This document shows, in pieces, positions 21,865 through 31,632 of a stretch of 64,000 bases of DNA (position 1 is its first letter; each line of letters starts with the position of its first letter). This stretch comes from Blastococcus sp. TML/M2B (lineage in GTDB: Bacteria > Actinomycetota > Actinomycetes > Mycobacteriales > Geodermatophilaceae): contig NZ_JAENZZ010000002.1 of NCBI RefSeq assembly GCF_016612865.1, positions 1,116,001 through 1,180,000 on the forward strand, read 5' to 3'. A model generated the notes under the pieces. It worked only from the letters and a program-made list of their open reading frames with translations, made no database searches and was not told where the DNA came from. Made by a program: the position numbers and the translations under genes.

Positions 21865-22415
21865 GACAGCCGACCGTACCGGAGCACGGCCTCCCCGTAG
21901 CGCCGATCGCGCAGTCCGGTCAGCGGTGTCGGCCACTCCCAGGGGTCGTCGCGCCGGCCGCGCTCCACGACGACCACCGCGTCGGGGGCCAGCCAGCCGT
22001 TCCCGACGAGGGAGGTGAGGACGGTGAGGACCTCCTCGACCGGCGTCGCGTAGGGCGGGTCGGCGAGCACCAGGTCGAAGGGCTCGGGCGCGGTGCCGGC
22101 GACGACGGTGGTCACCGAGCCGGCCTGCACCCGCCCGCCGGGCAGCCCGACGGCGTCGAGGTTGGCCCGCAGGACCGGCAGCACCCCGGCTCCCGACTCG
22201 ACGAACAGCACCGACCGGGCGCCGCGGCTGAGCGCCTCCAGACCCAGGGCGCCGGAGCCGGCGTACAGGTCGAGGACGGCGGCGCCCTCGAGGTCCAGCA
22301 GCGAGCCCACGCTGTTGAACAGCGCGCCCCGTGCCTTGTCGCCGGTCGGCCGCACGCCCGTGCGCGGAACGGCCAGCCGCCGTCCCCGCGCGTGCCCGGC
22401 GATCACCCGTGTCAT
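21861..22415 (-). CDS. rsmD: 16S rRNA (guanine966-N2)-methyltransferase RsmD
   Basis: A 184-residue SAM-dependent rRNA methyltransferase. MTRVIAGHARGRRLAVP is a typical start, VLDLYAGSGALGLEALSRGA is the SAM-binding motif, and LADPPY is the N6/N2-methylase catalytic motif. The ATG overlaps the TGA of recG (ATGA) and its own TGA overlaps coaD, so recG-rsmD-coaD is a tightly coupled cluster. Confidence 0.93.
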   Translation of the reverse strand: MTRVIAGHARGRRLAVPRTGVRPTGDKARGALFNSVGSLLDLEGAAVLDLYAGSGALGLEALSRGARSVLFVESGAGVLPVLRANLDAVGLPGGRVQAGSVTTVVAGTAPEPFDLVLADPPYATPVEEVLTVLTSLVGNGWLAPDAVVVVERGRRDDPWEWPTPLTGLRDRRYGEAVLRYGRLS

Positions 22416-24601
22416 GCCTTCTCCAGCCAGTCGGCGCGGTCGTCGGAGGCCAGCGCCGCCACCTCGGCGGCGAGGCCGGGGTGGTCGGCCAGGCCGCGGT
22501 CGGTGGCGAGCAGCGCGGTCGCCTCGGCGCGGGCGGTGGCGATGAGCTCCTCGTCCTCCAGCAGCGACAGCAGCCGGATGCCCGAGCGGGTGCCCGACTG
22601 CGCGGCGCCGAGCACGTCGCCCTCGCGGCGGGTCTCGAGGTCCAGCCGGGCCAGCTCGAAGCCGTCGGACGTCGCGGCGACCGCGGCCAGCCGCTGCCCG
22701 GTCGGGGACGACGTCGGCGCGTCGGTGACCAGCAGGCACAGCCCCGCGTGCTTCCCGCGGGCGACCCGGCCGCGCAGCTGGTGCAGCTGGCTGACGCCGA
22801 ACCGGTCGGCGTCCATCACCACCATCACGGTGGCGTTGGGCACGTCGACGCCCACCTCCACCACCGTGGTGGCCACGAGCACCTCGGTCTCCCCGGCGGC
22901 GAAGGCGCGCATCGCGGCGTCCTTCTCCTCGGGGGTCATCCGGCCGTGCAGGACGTCGAGCCGCAGCCCGGCCAGCGGGCCGGACCGGAGCAGCTCGGCG
23001 ACGTCGAGCACCGCCAGCGGGGGGCGGCGGTCGCTGCGCGGGCCGTCCTCCTCCGGCGGGGCGCCGTCGGCGTCCTCGGGCTCGTCGCCGGGCAGGTCGC
23101 CGATCCGCGGGCAGACGACGTAGGCCTGGCGACCGGCGGCGACCTCCTCGCGCAGCCGGGCCCAGGCGCGATCCACCCAGCCGGGCTTCTCGACCGCCGG
23201 CACCACCGAGCTGGAGACGCCGCCGCGGCCGCTCGGCAGCTGGCGCAGCGTGGAGGTCTCCAGGTCGCCGTAGACGGTCATGGCGACGGTGCGCGGGATC
23301 GGCGTGGCGGTCATGACCAGCACGTGCGGCGGGCGGGTGCCCTTCGCGCGCAGGGCGTCGCGCTGCTCGACGCCGAAGCGGTGCTGCTCGTCGACGACGA
23401 CCAGGCCCAGGTCGGCGAAGTCCACGCCCTGCTGGAGCAGCGCGTGCGTGCCGATCACGATGCCCGCGCTGCCGTCGGCCACCTCGGCCAGGGCCTGCCG
23501 CTTGGCCGCCGCCTTGAGCGAGCCGGTGAGCAGGGTGACCCGGGTGCCGGCGGGGTCGCCGTCGAGCTCGCCGGCGCGGCCGAGCGGGCCCAGCAGCTGG
23601 CGGATGCCGCGGGCGTGCTGGGCGGCGAGCACCTCGGTGGGCGCGAGCAGCGCCGCCTGGCCACCGGCGTCGACCACCTGGGCCATGGCCCGCAGCGCGA
23701 CCACCGTCTTGCCGGAGCCGACCTCGCCCTGCAGCAGCCGGTGCATCGGCTGGTCGCGGTCCAGCTCGGCGGCGAGCTCCTCCCCCACCTCGCGCTGGCC
23801 CTCGGTGAGCGCGAAGGGCAGGGCGGCGTCGACGGCGTCGAGCAGCCCGCCGGCGCGGCGCGGCCGGGCGATGCCCGGCTCCAGGGCCGCGGCGCGGCGG
23901 CGGGCGGCGAGGGTGAGCTGGAGGACCAGCGCCTCGTCCCACTTCAGCCGGGAGGCCGCGCGCTCGACGTCCTCCATCGTGGTCGGCCGGTGGATGTCGA
24001 GCAGCGCGGCGGCGAGCGGGAGCAGCCCGTGGCGGGCGCGGATCTCCTCGGGCAGCGGGTCGTCGACCAGCTCGCCGAAGCCACCGGTGGCGCCCAGCAG
24101 GAGCTTGAGCGACTTCTGGATCACCCAGCTCGAGACGTCCTTGCTCGCCGGGTAGATCGGGACCAGCGCGCGCGCCCAGTCGGTGTCGTCGTCGGCGCTG
24201 TCGAGCAGGTGCATGTCGGGGTGGGCGAACTGCTTCTCGCCGCGCCACTCCCCCACCGTGCCGGCGAACATGCCCCAGGCGTCCGGCTTGAGCTGGGCGT
24301 GCCGGTGGTTGAAGAACACGAGCTTCATCCGGCTGCTCCCGTCGCCCACGACCACCTCGGTGAGCGATCCGCGGCGGTTGCGCATCGGCCGGGTGGTCAC
24401 GCTGCGGACCTGGGCCAGCACGGTCACCCGGTCGCCCACCTGGACGTCGGCGAGGTCGGCCTGCTCGCCGCGGCGGGCGTAACGGCGCGGGTAGTGCCGG
24501 AGCAGGTCGCGCACGGTCTCCAGGCCCAGCTGCTCGCTCATGCTCGTGGCCGTCTTCGGGCCCAGCACCCGCGCCAGCGGCGTCTGCATCGTGACGGCCA
24601 C
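22412..24601 (-). CDS. recG: ATP-dependent DNA helicase RecG
   Basis: A branch-migration helicase for stalled forks and Holliday junctions. The 729-residue product has the wedge/OB domain (VQVGDRVTVLAQVRSVTTRPMR), helicase motif I GEVGSGKT near 292-299, a DEQH box (VVVDEQHRFG), MTATPIPRT, and motif VI QLHQLRGRVARG. A family insertion with acidic sequence (DEPEDADGAPPEEDG) lies between the helicase domains. The start is ATG 24601, 18 bases after the preceding gene. Confidence 0.96.
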   Translation of the reverse strand: MAVTMQTPLARVLGPKTATSMSEQLGLETVRDLLRHYPRRYARRGEQADLADVQVGDRVTVLAQVRSVTTRPMRNRRGSLTEVVVGDGSSRMKLVFFNHRHAQLKPDAWGMFAGTVGEWRGEKQFAHPDMHLLDSADDDTDWARALVPIYPASKDVSSWVIQKSLKLLLGATGGFGELVDDPLPEEIRARHGLLPLAAALLDIHRPTTMEDVERAASRLKWDEALVLQLTLAARRRAAALEPGIARPRRAGGLLDAVDAALPFALTEGQREVGEELAAELDRDQPMHRLLQGEVGSGKTVVALRAMAQVVDAGGQAALLAPTEVLAAQHARGIRQLLGPLGRAGELDGDPAGTRVTLLTGSLKAAAKRQALAEVADGSAGIVIGTHALLQQGVDFADLGLVVVDEQHRFGVEQRDALRAKGTRPPHVLVMTATPIPRTVAMTVYGDLETSTLRQLPSGRGGVSSSVVPAVEKPGWVDRAWARLREEVAAGRQAYVVCPRIGDLPGDEPEDADGAPPEEDGPRSDRRPPLAVLDVAELLRSGPLAGLRLDVLHGRMTPEEKDAAMRAFAAGETEVLVATTVVEVGVDVPNATVMVVMDADRFGVSQLHQLRGRVARGKHAGLCLLVTDAPTSSPTGQRLAAVAATSDGFELARLDLETRREGDVLGAAQSGTRSGIRLLSLLEDEELIATARAEATALLATDRGLADHPGLAAEVAALASDDRADWLEKA

Positions 24602-24619
24602 GTCAGCCCCCCAGCCGGC

Positions 24620-26239
24620 TCACTCGACGCCCACCTGCAGCGGGATGGCGGCCGGCCCGCCGCCGTAGCGGACGACCTCGATCGTGGGGTGCCGCGCCGA
24701 GAGGTGGGCGCAGACCGCGTCGCCGAGCGCCTCGTCCGGCCCGACCAGCAGCGTGGCCATCTCCCCGCCCGCCGACAGCAGCCGGTCGAGCAGGTCGCAG
24801 GCGACGTCCGCCGGCTCCTGCCCGATGACGACGACGTCGCCCTCGGCGGAGCCCAGCACGTCACCGGGCGCGCACCGGCCGGCCGAGGTGAGCGCCTCCT
24901 GCTCGGCGACGGTCACCTCCGCCCACCGGGTCGCGGCGGCGGCCTCGGCCATCGCGATGACGTCGTCGCCGAACCGCCGGCCGGGGTCGCCGACGGCGCA
25001 GGCGGCCAGCCCCTGCACCGGCGAGCGGGTGGGGACGACGCCGACCTCGCGGCCCAGCTCGCGGGCGCGGGCCGCGGCGCGCGCGGCCACGGGGAGCAGC
25101 GCGGCGTCGTTGGGCAGCACGGCGACCTCGTGCGCCGCCGAGGCCAGGATCTCGTCGAGGACGTCGTCCTCGGTCACGCCGTCGGGGCCGCAGGTGACCA
25201 CGCGCACGCCGGCCTCGCCGAACAGCTCGGCCAGCCCGTCGCTGGAGACCACGGCGACCAGCGCCCGGGTGCCGGCGACCGGTGCGGGCACGGGCTGCGG
25301 GGCCAGCGGCTCGACCGAGACCCGGTAGGGCCGGCCGGCCTCGATGCCGGCCTCGATCGCGGCGCCGATGTCGGAGACGTGCACGTGCACGTTCCACTCC
25401 CGGCCGGTCGGGGTGTCCACGCCGACGACGACGAGGCTGTCGCCGAGCTCGGCGAGCCGGGCGTGCATGCGCGCCACCGCCGCCTCGTCGGAGTCGGCGA
25501 GCAGGAACTGCACCTCGCCTCCCGGCCCCGGCGGGGGCTGGTGCGGGAGGTCGCGGGAGTCGGTGCGGTGGGGGTGCCGGTGCCCCGCCTCGCGGCGGGC
25601 CAGCGGGGGCCGGGCCGGCTCCACGCCGGTCACGGTGGTGACCAGCGCGTCGAGCACCAGGCACAGCCCGGCACCGCCGGCGTCCACCACGCCCGCCTCG
25701 CGCAACGCGGCCAGCTGGCCGGGGGTGCGGTCCAGCGCGACCCGCGCGCCGTCGGCGGCCGCGGTGACGACGTCGGCGAGCGACGTGCGACCGGCGTCGA
25801 CCGCGTCCCCGGCCGACTCGGCCGCACCCCGGGCCACGCTGAGGAAGGTGCCCTCCTCCGGATCGGCCACGGCGGTGTAGGCGGTCTCGGCGGCCTTCTG
25901 CAGCGCGGTGGCGAGCACCGGGCCGTCGGCGGCGGGCCGGCCGGCGAGCTGGTCGGCCAGCCCGCGCATCAGCTGGGCGAGGATCGTGCCGGAGTTGCCG
26001 CGGGCGCCCAGGACCGCGCCGCGGGCCAGCACCGACCAGGCGGGCTCGGTGGTGCGCGCGCCCTCCTTCTCGAGGGCCGCCAGCGCCGCCTGCGCGGTGA
26101 GCAGCAGGTTGGTGCCGGTGTCGCCGTCCGGGACGGGGAAGACGTTGAGCTCGTCGAGCCGGCCGCGGGCCTCGGACAGCGCCTCGACCGCGGTGCGGCA
26201 CCAGTTGCCGACCGCGGCCTCGTCCAGCGCCTCGAGCAC
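24620..26239 (-). CDS. DAK2-domain protein, FakA-like
   Basis: A 539-residue protein of the YloV/FakA family. The N-terminal DAK2/DhaL kinase-like domain carries NVFPVPDGDTGTNLLLT near residues 28-44 and GARGNSGTILAQ near 85-96, which bind Mg-ATP. A middle and C-terminal domain follows (ILASAAHEVAVLPND, SPVQGLAACAVGDP). FakA phosphorylates FakB-bound fatty acids in Firmicutes, and in actinobacteria the role is untested. No DegV/FakB partner is adjacent. I chose the GTG at 26239 because the family starts close to this point. Confidence 0.83.
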   Translation of the reverse strand: MLEALDEAAVGNWCRTAVEALSEARGRLDELNVFPVPDGDTGTNLLLTAQAALAALEKEGARTTEPAWSVLARGAVLGARGNSGTILAQLMRGLADQLAGRPAADGPVLATALQKAAETAYTAVADPEEGTFLSVARGAAESAGDAVDAGRTSLADVVTAAADGARVALDRTPGQLAALREAGVVDAGGAGLCLVLDALVTTVTGVEPARPPLARREAGHRHPHRTDSRDLPHQPPPGPGGEVQFLLADSDEAAVARMHARLAELGDSLVVVGVDTPTGREWNVHVHVSDIGAAIEAGIEAGRPYRVSVEPLAPQPVPAPVAGTRALVAVVSSDGLAELFGEAGVRVVTCGPDGVTEDDVLDEILASAAHEVAVLPNDAALLPVAARAAARARELGREVGVVPTRSPVQGLAACAVGDPGRRFGDDVIAMAEAAAATRWAEVTVAEQEALTSAGRCAPGDVLGSAEGDVVVIGQEPADVACDLLDRLLSAGGEMATLLVGPDEALGDAVCAHLSARHPTIEVVRYGGGPAAIPLQVGVE

Positions 26240-26325
26240 GGGCGGAGGGTACCCGTGGCGGCCGACAGGACCGGTCCCGGCGAGCTCGCGACGGGGCGGT
26301 GGCGGCACGTCGTCCCGGGAGCGGC

Positions 26326-26331
26326 TAGACT
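26326..26331 (+). promoter_or_regulatory. Possible -10 element for rpmB
   Basis: TAGACT is a good match for the actinobacterial housekeeping -10 (TAnnnT) and lies in the divergent gap between the DAK2 gene and rpmB, about 70 bases before the rpmB start. The -35 region is not clear. The call rests on motif and position only. Confidence 0.3.
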
Positions 26332-26402
26332 CCTCTCCGGTCTTGTTGCGGGTGCGTCTGCCCCGCCGTCTGTGAACGATTCTTTTCTGGGAGTGATCCG
26401 CC

Positions 26403-26595
26403 GTGGCTGCCGTGTGCGATGTGTGTGGCAAGGGCCCCGGTTTCGGTATGTCGGTGTCTCACTCGCACCGCCGCACGCCGCGCCGTTGGAACCCGAACAT
26501 CCAGTCCGTGCGGGCGCTGAATCGCCCCCGGCAACCGCCGGCGCATCAACGCCTGCACCTCGTGCATCCGCGCGGGCAAGGTCGTGCGCGCCTGA
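26403..26595 (+). CDS. rpmB: 50S ribosomal protein L28, frameshift
   Basis: The product begins [16 protein letters not shown] and continues [16 protein letters not shown], with the zinc-ribbon type L28 start (CDVC). At 26520-26521 there is an extra A; without it the reading is [28 protein letters not shown] and stops at 26595, exactly as in the family, with the second CxxC pair. The corrected length is 63 residues. In the sequence as given, the frame instead runs on to a stop at 26616. L28 is normally present and needed for growth, so this insertion is strong evidence of sequence error. GGGAG lies about 10 bases upstream of the GTG. Confidence 0.93.
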
Positions 26596-26673
26596 TCCAG
26601 GCGCCGCACGACACCTGAACACCGCGTCGAACCCCGGAGGCCACCGGCCTCCGGGGTTCGTCGTGCTGCGCCC

Positions 26674-27304
26674 TCAGACCGCGCCGATCCCCCGGCTGCG
26701 GGCCGCGCCGACGACCAGGTCCACGACTGCGTCGACCGCGAAGGCGGTGCTGTCGATCACCAGGTGGTAGTGCCGCGCCGAGGACGCGTCGGCCCGGTAG
26801 AAGTGCCGGACGTAGGCCTCGCGGGCCCGGTCGTTGGCGTCCATCTCGCGGCGCAGCTCCTCGGCGGGCCGCCCGTACCGGGCCACCGCCGCCGCCAGCC
26901 GCCGCTCGCGGCGCCCGCCCAGGCGCACGTGCAGCACGTCGGGCCGGTCGGCCAGCACCAGCGCCGCCGCCCGGCCGAGCACCACCCCGCCGCCGGTGGC
27001 GGCGATCTCGGTGAGCACCCGGTTCGGTCTGCTCCCGGAACGCCCGCGCGTCGGGGATCCCGGCCGCCGGCATGACCCCGCCCACGGTGTCCGGCATGGC
27101 CCCGAGGCTGGCGACCATGCGCCAGAGCCCGGTCACCACGGTCTCGTCGTTGGCCTCGGCCTCCTCGACCGGCACCCCGAGCCGGCCCGCGACCTTCACC
27201 GGGATGACCCGGTCGTGGAACGGCAGCCCCAGGCGCTCGGCCACGGCCGGCCCGATGTCCGGGCCTCCCGCCCCGTAGGCCGCCGACAGCGTCACGACGC
27301 CCAT
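26674..27304 (-). CDS. Cytidylate kinase-like protein, frameshift
   Basis: A P-loop kinase-like protein of the cytidylate_kin2 type. It begins MGVVTLSAAYGAGGPDIGPAVAERLG, a P-loop related to the AYGSGG form. An extra C near 27021-27022 breaks the frame; removing it joins REQTE to RVLTEIAATGGGVVLGRAAALVLADRP. The second half has the arginine-rich lid (LGGRRERRLAAAVARYG) and ENDRAR-like DANDRAREAYVRHFY. The corrected length is about 209 residues. Its start overlaps the stop of the GNAT gene by 13 bases. The substrate is not known; it is probably not the housekeeping Cmk. Confidence 0.75.
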
Positions 27305-27813
27305 GAGATCCCCTTCCCACCCTCGATGCCGTCCGGTCCCCCGCGCGGCGCGAGCTCCCTGCCCAGGAACACCGCGTCCGGCGCACATGCGTACACCCCG
27401 TACCCCGGTACCGGCTGGTAGCCCAGCCGCGCGTACAGCGCCAGCGCCTCCGGTTGCTGCTGCCCGGTGTTGAGGACGACGGCGCGGTGCCCGGCCCGGG
27501 CGGCGCTGTCCTCGAGGGCGGCCATCAGCCGCTGCGCCAGGCCGCGCCGCCGGTGGGCCGGCTCCACGTAGACCCGCTTGATCTCCACCTCGCCCGAGGG
27601 CAGGACCCGCCAGGCGCCGCAGCCGGCGGGCACGCCGTCCACCTCGGCGACGAGGAACAGCCCGGCCGGGGGTGTGAACTCCGCCGGGTCGACCACGGCG
27701 GCGTCCCGCCCGCCGTAGCGGACGACGTACTCCTGCTGCACCCGCTCGACGAGGTGCTGGGCGACCGGGTGGTCGTAGGGCAGCGGCCGCAGCCGCTCAG
27801 CCGAAGTGGGCAT
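27292..27813 (-). CDS. GNAT family N-acetyltransferase
   Basis: A 173-residue acetyltransferase with the acetyl-CoA binding segment VKRVYVEPAHRRRGLAQRLMAALE seen in the form IKRVYVEPAHRRRGLA, and a typical C-terminal strand with LYARLGYQPVPGYG. Asn-Thr-Gly before QQQPEALALY completes the fold. It starts at ATG 27813, overlapping the end of thiL by 17 bases. The acceptor substrate cannot be predicted. Confidence 0.85.
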   Translation of the reverse strand: MPTSAERLRPLPYDHPVAQHLVERVQQEYVVRYGGRDAAVVDPAEFTPPAGLFLVAEVDGVPAGCGAWRVLPSGEVEIKRVYVEPAHRRRGLAQRLMAALEDSAARAGHRAVVLNTGQQQPEALALYARLGYQPVPGYGVYACAPDAVFLGRELAPRGGPDGIEGGKGISWAS

Positions 27814-28830
27814 GCCCGGTCCCCTCCGCCCCCAGCTCGCGCGCGACGACCTCGGCCGGCCGGCCGTCCACGAGCACGCCGGCCCGCTCCGCGGCGCGCA
27901 CCGCGCCGATCGGCCGCCAGGGCTCGGGCAGCGGGGTGCCCGCGGGGAAGGTCGCCACGAGGGCATGGTCCTCGCCGCCGGTGAGCACCCACACCAGCGG
28001 GTCCACGCCGAGCGCCGCGCCCACCTGCTGCAGCGGCCCCTCCGGCGTCAGGCACGCCTGGACGAGCGCGGCGCGGTCCAGGTCGAGCACCACCCCGCTC
28101 GCCGTCGCCAGGTGGCCGGTGTCGGCGAGCAGCCCGTCGCTCACGTCGCACATGGCCGTCGCCCCGGCGGCGGCCGCGACCGGCCCGGCCGCGTAGGGGG
28201 TGCCGGCCGGCGGTGCGCCGCGACGGCGGCCAGCGGGCTGCTGAAGCCGCGGCGGAGGACGGCCAGCCCGCACGCCGACCAGCCCAGCCGGCCGGCCAGC
28301 GCGACGACGTCGCCGTCCCGGGCGCCGGAGCGCAGGACCGGTGATCGCCCGGCGAGGTCGCCCAGCGCCGTCACCGACAGCACGACGGCACCGCTGCCGG
28401 GCGCGGAGGCGACCGTGTCGCCCCCCACGACGGCGGCGCCCAGGGGCGCGCACTCGGCGGCCAGGCCGGCCGCGACCTCCTCCAGCCAGGCGGTCGGCGT
28501 CTCCGCGGGGCAGGCCAGGCCGACGAGCAGCGCGGTCGCCGTCGCACCCATCGCCGCGACGTCGGCCAGGTTCGCCGCCGCCGCCTTGCGCCCGATGTCC
28601 TCGCCCGAGGACCAGTCCCGGCGGAAGTGCCGGCCCTCGACCAGCACGTCGGTGGTCGCGACCACGCGGGCGTCGGGCGCGCTGACGACGGCGGCGTCGT
28701 CACCGGGGCCCACCTCGGCGAGGCGGGCCACCCCGGCGCGGGCGACCACGCGGGCGATGACGCCGAACTCGCCCACCGCCCCGACGGTGTCGGCGGGGTG
28801 CGAGGGGACGGGCGGGCGGGGCCGACTCAC
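27797..28830 (-). CDS. thiL: Thiamine-monophosphate kinase, frameshift
   Basis: ThiL phosphorylates thiamine monophosphate to the active diphosphate. The GTG at 28830 follows GGAGG by seven bases. The first frame has GEFGVIARVV, GPGDDAAVV, VEGRHFRRDWSSGEDIGRKA and VVGGDTVAS. Near 28196-28200 a five-C run (read on this strand) appears one C short, since APPYAAGP requires it; the second frame then gives CDVSDGLLADTGHLA and LTGGEDHALVATFP. The corrected length is about 344 residues. This is the only deletion among the frameshifts seen. Confidence 0.9.
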
Positions 28831-28922
28831 GAGGTGCCTCCGGTCACTGCGGTAGGTTGCCGACCTGTCCGCCACCCGGCGGGGACGACGTATCGGCCGA
28901 GTGGCCGGAGGAAGGATCTCCC

Positions 28923-29156
28923 GTGGTCCACGCCTACATCCTCATCCAGACCGAGGTCGGCAAGGCCGCCCAGGTCGCCTCCACGATCAGCGAGATCACC
29001 GGGGTCACGCGCGCCGAGGACGTCACCGGGCCCTACGACGTGATCGTGCGCGCCGAGGCCGAGACCGTCGACGAGCTCGGTCGCCTGGTCGTGGCGCGGG
29101 TCCAGTCGGTCGACGGCATCACCCGCACGCTGACCTGCCCCGTCGTCAACATCTGA
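28923..29156 (+). CDS. Lrp/AsnC-type ligand-binding domain protein
   Basis: A 77-residue protein made only of the RAM/ACT-like effector domain (VHAYILIQTEVGKAAQVAS...EDVTGPYDVIVRAEA...TRTLTCPVVNI). It has no helix-turn-helix. The GTG at 28923 has GGAGGAAGGA upstream. Such stand-alone domains are common next to thiL/ddl in actinobacteria; ligand and partner are unknown. It diverges from thiL. Confidence 0.85.
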   Translation: MVHAYILIQTEVGKAAQVASTISEITGVTRAEDVTGPYDVIVRAEAETVDELGRLVVARVQSVDGITRTLTCPVVNI

Positions 29157-29160
29157 CGCC

Positions 29161-29758
29161 CTGACCGAGCACCCGCCGGTCCCCGACCGCCCCGACGACC
29201 CGCTGCGGCGGGTCGCGCTGATCGCGCTGGCAGTCCTGCTGCCGGTCGTCGTGGCGCTCGCGGTGCTGGTCAACGTCCTCGGGGACGACGCGGAGGACGA
29301 CGAGCCGCGCGGCCCCGCCGAGATCGACGGCACGGCCGCGCCGCAGCGGGCCGACCTGCCGACGCTGCAGCTCGACGTCCCGCCGGTGCCGCCGGAGGCC
29401 GAGGAGCCCTGCACCGCGCTGATGGGCGCCCTGCCGCTGGAGCTGGCCGGGGAGCAGTCGCGCCGGATCGACTCGGACTCGCCGTTCGTCTACGCCTGGG
29501 GCGAGCCGCCGGTGGTCCTAGGAGTGCGGGGTCGACCGGCCCGACGGCTGGGTGGTCGGTGCCTCGGCGATCCAGATCAACGGCGTCCAGTGGTACGTCG
29601 ACACCAGCGATCCGGAGACCACCGTGTGGACGGTCGTGGACCGGCCGGTCTACGTCGCGGTGCGCCTGCCGGCCAGCGTCGACAGCGCGCCCGTCACGGC
29701 GCTCACCACCGCGCTGGCCGGGGCTCTCCCCTACCGGGAGCCCGAACCCGGCGCGTGA
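29161..29758 (+). CDS. DUF3515 membrane protein, frameshift
   Basis: A small protein with one N-terminal membrane segment (VALIALAVLLPVVVALAVLV) and an extracytoplasmic domain with paired cysteines (EEPCTALMGALP, LECGVDRPDGW) and the ending QWYVDTSDPETTVWTVVDRPVYVAV. An extra A at 29520 breaks the frame; without it VVLECGVDRPDGWVVGASAIQ reads through. The start is uncertain: CTG at 29161 would give a full membrane helix, while the first in-frame GTG (29251) cuts into it. The family is typically found beside ddl in actinobacteria; the function is unknown. Confidence 0.75.
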
Positions 29759-29763
29759 GCCGC

Positions 29764-30438
29764 TCAGGCGCCCGGTAGCCGGTCCAGCTGGTCGGCGACC
29801 ACCGCGCCGACCTCCTCGCCCGCCGCGTCGAGCGAGCCCGCGATCGCGGTCACCGAGACGCTGAAGCTGCCGCGGGTGCACCAGGCGAAGGCGGCCGGGC
29901 CGGAGAGCCCCTGCTCGGGGCGGGCCTCGTCGACGACCAGCCGCCAGCAGCCGGCGGGCAGGTCCGGGGAACCCTCGCTGAGCAGCCCGCCGTAGTGCTC
30001 CGCCTCGTTGCGGGCGAGGTCCTCGGCGTAGGCCCGCGCGCCGTCGGGCCGCTCGAAGCGGTCCACGAAGACGCCGGTCTGCGGCCCCTCCCCCGTGCCG
30101 GAACCCCAGAAGCGCTCCCAGCCGAACCGGTAGCCGTAGCCGGCCAGCACCGCGCGCTCGCGCGCCGGGTCATCGGAGTAGCCGTCGACGTCCGCCACGC
30201 TCTTGGCGCCGGCCGGCGGCGTGATCGCGTCGTCGGGCAGCCGCGGCAGCCCGGAGGCCACCGCGTCGACCACCAGCGGCTCGAGCTCCCCCACCTCGGC
30301 GGGTGCCGCGCCGGCCGGGCCGGCGGTGTCCGCCGCGGTCGCGTCCCCGCTGCCCTGCGCGCAGCCGGGTGCGGCGCCCAGGACGAGCGCCAGCAGGACG
30401 GCGGCCCGGTGCGCGCCGGCCCGCCGCCCAGCGTTCAC
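29764..30438 (-). CDS. Putative lipoprotein of unknown function
   Basis: A 224-residue protein with an N-terminal signal segment [25 protein letters not shown] is a plausible but imperfect lipobox, with the Cys near residue 27. The mature part is Ala/Asp-rich and contains [14 protein letters not shown] and two cysteines ([17 protein letters not shown]), which may form a disulfide. The GTG at 30438 overlaps the ddl stop (GTGA), so both are probably co-transcribed. I do not recognise the family. Confidence 0.7.
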   Translation of the reverse strand: MNAGRRAGAHRAAVLLALVLGAAPGCAQGSGDATAADTAGPAGAAPAEVGELEPLVVDAVASGLPRLPDDAITPPAGAKSVADVDGYSDDPARERAVLAGYGYRFGWERFWGSGTGEGPQTGVFVDRFERPDGARAYAEDLARNEAEHYGGLLSEGSPDLPAGCWRLVVDEARPEQGLSGPAAFAWCTRGSFSVSVTAIAGSLDAAGEEVGAVVADQLDRLPGA

Positions 30439-31556
30439 CGCCGGGCCAGGGCGCCGGACACGAGGCGGTCGACGAGCTCGGCGAAGTCCACGCCGGTGGC
30501 CGCCCACATCCGGGCGAACATCGAGATCGGGGTGAACCCGGGCATCGTGTTGACCTCGTTGATGACCAGCCGATCCGCGCCGTCGGGGCCGGTGCCGAGG
30601 AAGAAGTCGACCCGGGCCAGGCCCGCGCAGTCCAGGGCCAGGTAGGCCCGGCGGGCGGCCGCCTGCACCGCCTCCACCTGCGCCGGGCTCAGGTCGGCCG
30701 GGATGTCGAACTCGGCGGCGTCGTCGAGGTACTTGGCGGCGAAGTCGTACCAGGCCACGCCCTCCCGCAGCCGGATCTCCGCCGGCAGGCTGGCCTCCGG
30801 CAGGCCGGTGCCGCGCGCGGCGAGCACGCCGCACTCGATCTCCCGGCCGGGGACGGCGGCCTCGACGATCACCTTCGCGTCGTGCGCGGCGGCCTCGGCG
30901 ACCGCGGCCGGGAACTGCGCCCAGTCCGTGACCCGGGTGATGCCGATGCTGGAGCCGGCGCGGGCGGGCTTCACGAACACCGGCAGGCCGAGCCGCTCGC
31001 GGGCGGCCTCGTCGAGCACGGCGGGGTCGGCGCAGAGGGCGCCGTGCGCGTCGCGCAGGACGACGTGGTCGCCCTGCGGCAGCCCGGCGGCGGCGAGGAG
31101 CTTCTTGGTGAACTCCTTGTCCATGGAGGCGGCGCTGGCGAACACCCCGGAGCCCACGTAGGGCAGCCCGGTCATCTCCAGCAGGCCCTGGATCGTGCCG
31201 TCCTCGCCGTAGGCGCCGTGCAGCACCGGGAAGACGACGTCGACCTCGGTGAGCGCCCGGCCGACGGCCGCGCCCGGCTCGAGCACCGCCAGCCCGCGGC
31301 CCTCCGGGTCGCCGACCAGGGAGACCGCCGTCCCGCCGGTCACCTCGGGCAGCGCGCCGTCGGTGATCGCCAGCTGCTGGTCGGGGTCGGCCAGCACCCA
31401 CCGCCCGTCGCGGGCGATGCCGACCGGCACGACCTCGTAGCGCTCCGGGTCGAGGGCGGCCATCACGCTCCCCGCCGACACGCAGGAGATGGCGTGCTCG
31501 GCGCTGCGGCCCCCGAACACGACCGCGACGCGCACCTTGCCTGCCTGCCCGTTCAT
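30435..31556 (-). CDS. ddl: D-alanine--D-alanine ligase
   Basis: Makes the D-Ala-D-Ala dipeptide for peptidoglycan precursors. The 373-residue ATP-grasp enzyme has [12 protein letters not shown] near the start, [15 protein letters not shown] near 117, [11 protein letters not shown], and the metal-binding ARVDFFLG...[15 protein letters not shown] near the end. Start ATG 31556. It is intact and, with gpsA, cofC and thiL near it, keeps the conserved actinobacterial order. Confidence 0.96.
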   Translation of the reverse strand: MNGQAGKVRVAVVFGGRSAEHAISCVSAGSVMAALDPERYEVVPVGIARDGRWVLADPDQQLAITDGALPEVTGGTAVSLVGDPEGRGLAVLEPGAAVGRALTEVDVVFPVLHGAYGEDGTIQGLLEMTGLPYVGSGVFASAASMDKEFTKKLLAAAGLPQGDHVVLRDAHGALCADPAVLDEAARERLGLPVFVKPARAGSSIGITRVTDWAQFPAAVAEAAAHDAKVIVEAAVPGREIECGVLAARGTGLPEASLPAEIRLREGVAWYDFAAKYLDDAAEFDIPADLSPAQVEAVQAAARRAYLALDCAGLARVDFFLGTGPDGADRLVINEVNTMPGFTPISMFARMWAATGVDFAELVDRLVSGALARR

Positions 31557-31632
31557 CGCACCGACCCTAGCGGCCGGTTCCCAGGGCCCGCGCCGTCCCG
31601 CCGGGCACCGCGCGGTGTGGCAGCCTCGTCCC

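Noticed and set aside
22331-26770. 4.4-kb plus-strand open frame opposite recG and the DAK2 gene
   Set aside because: It is a shadow of two well-supported minus-strand genes and has only Arg/Gly/Ala/Val-rich sequence.
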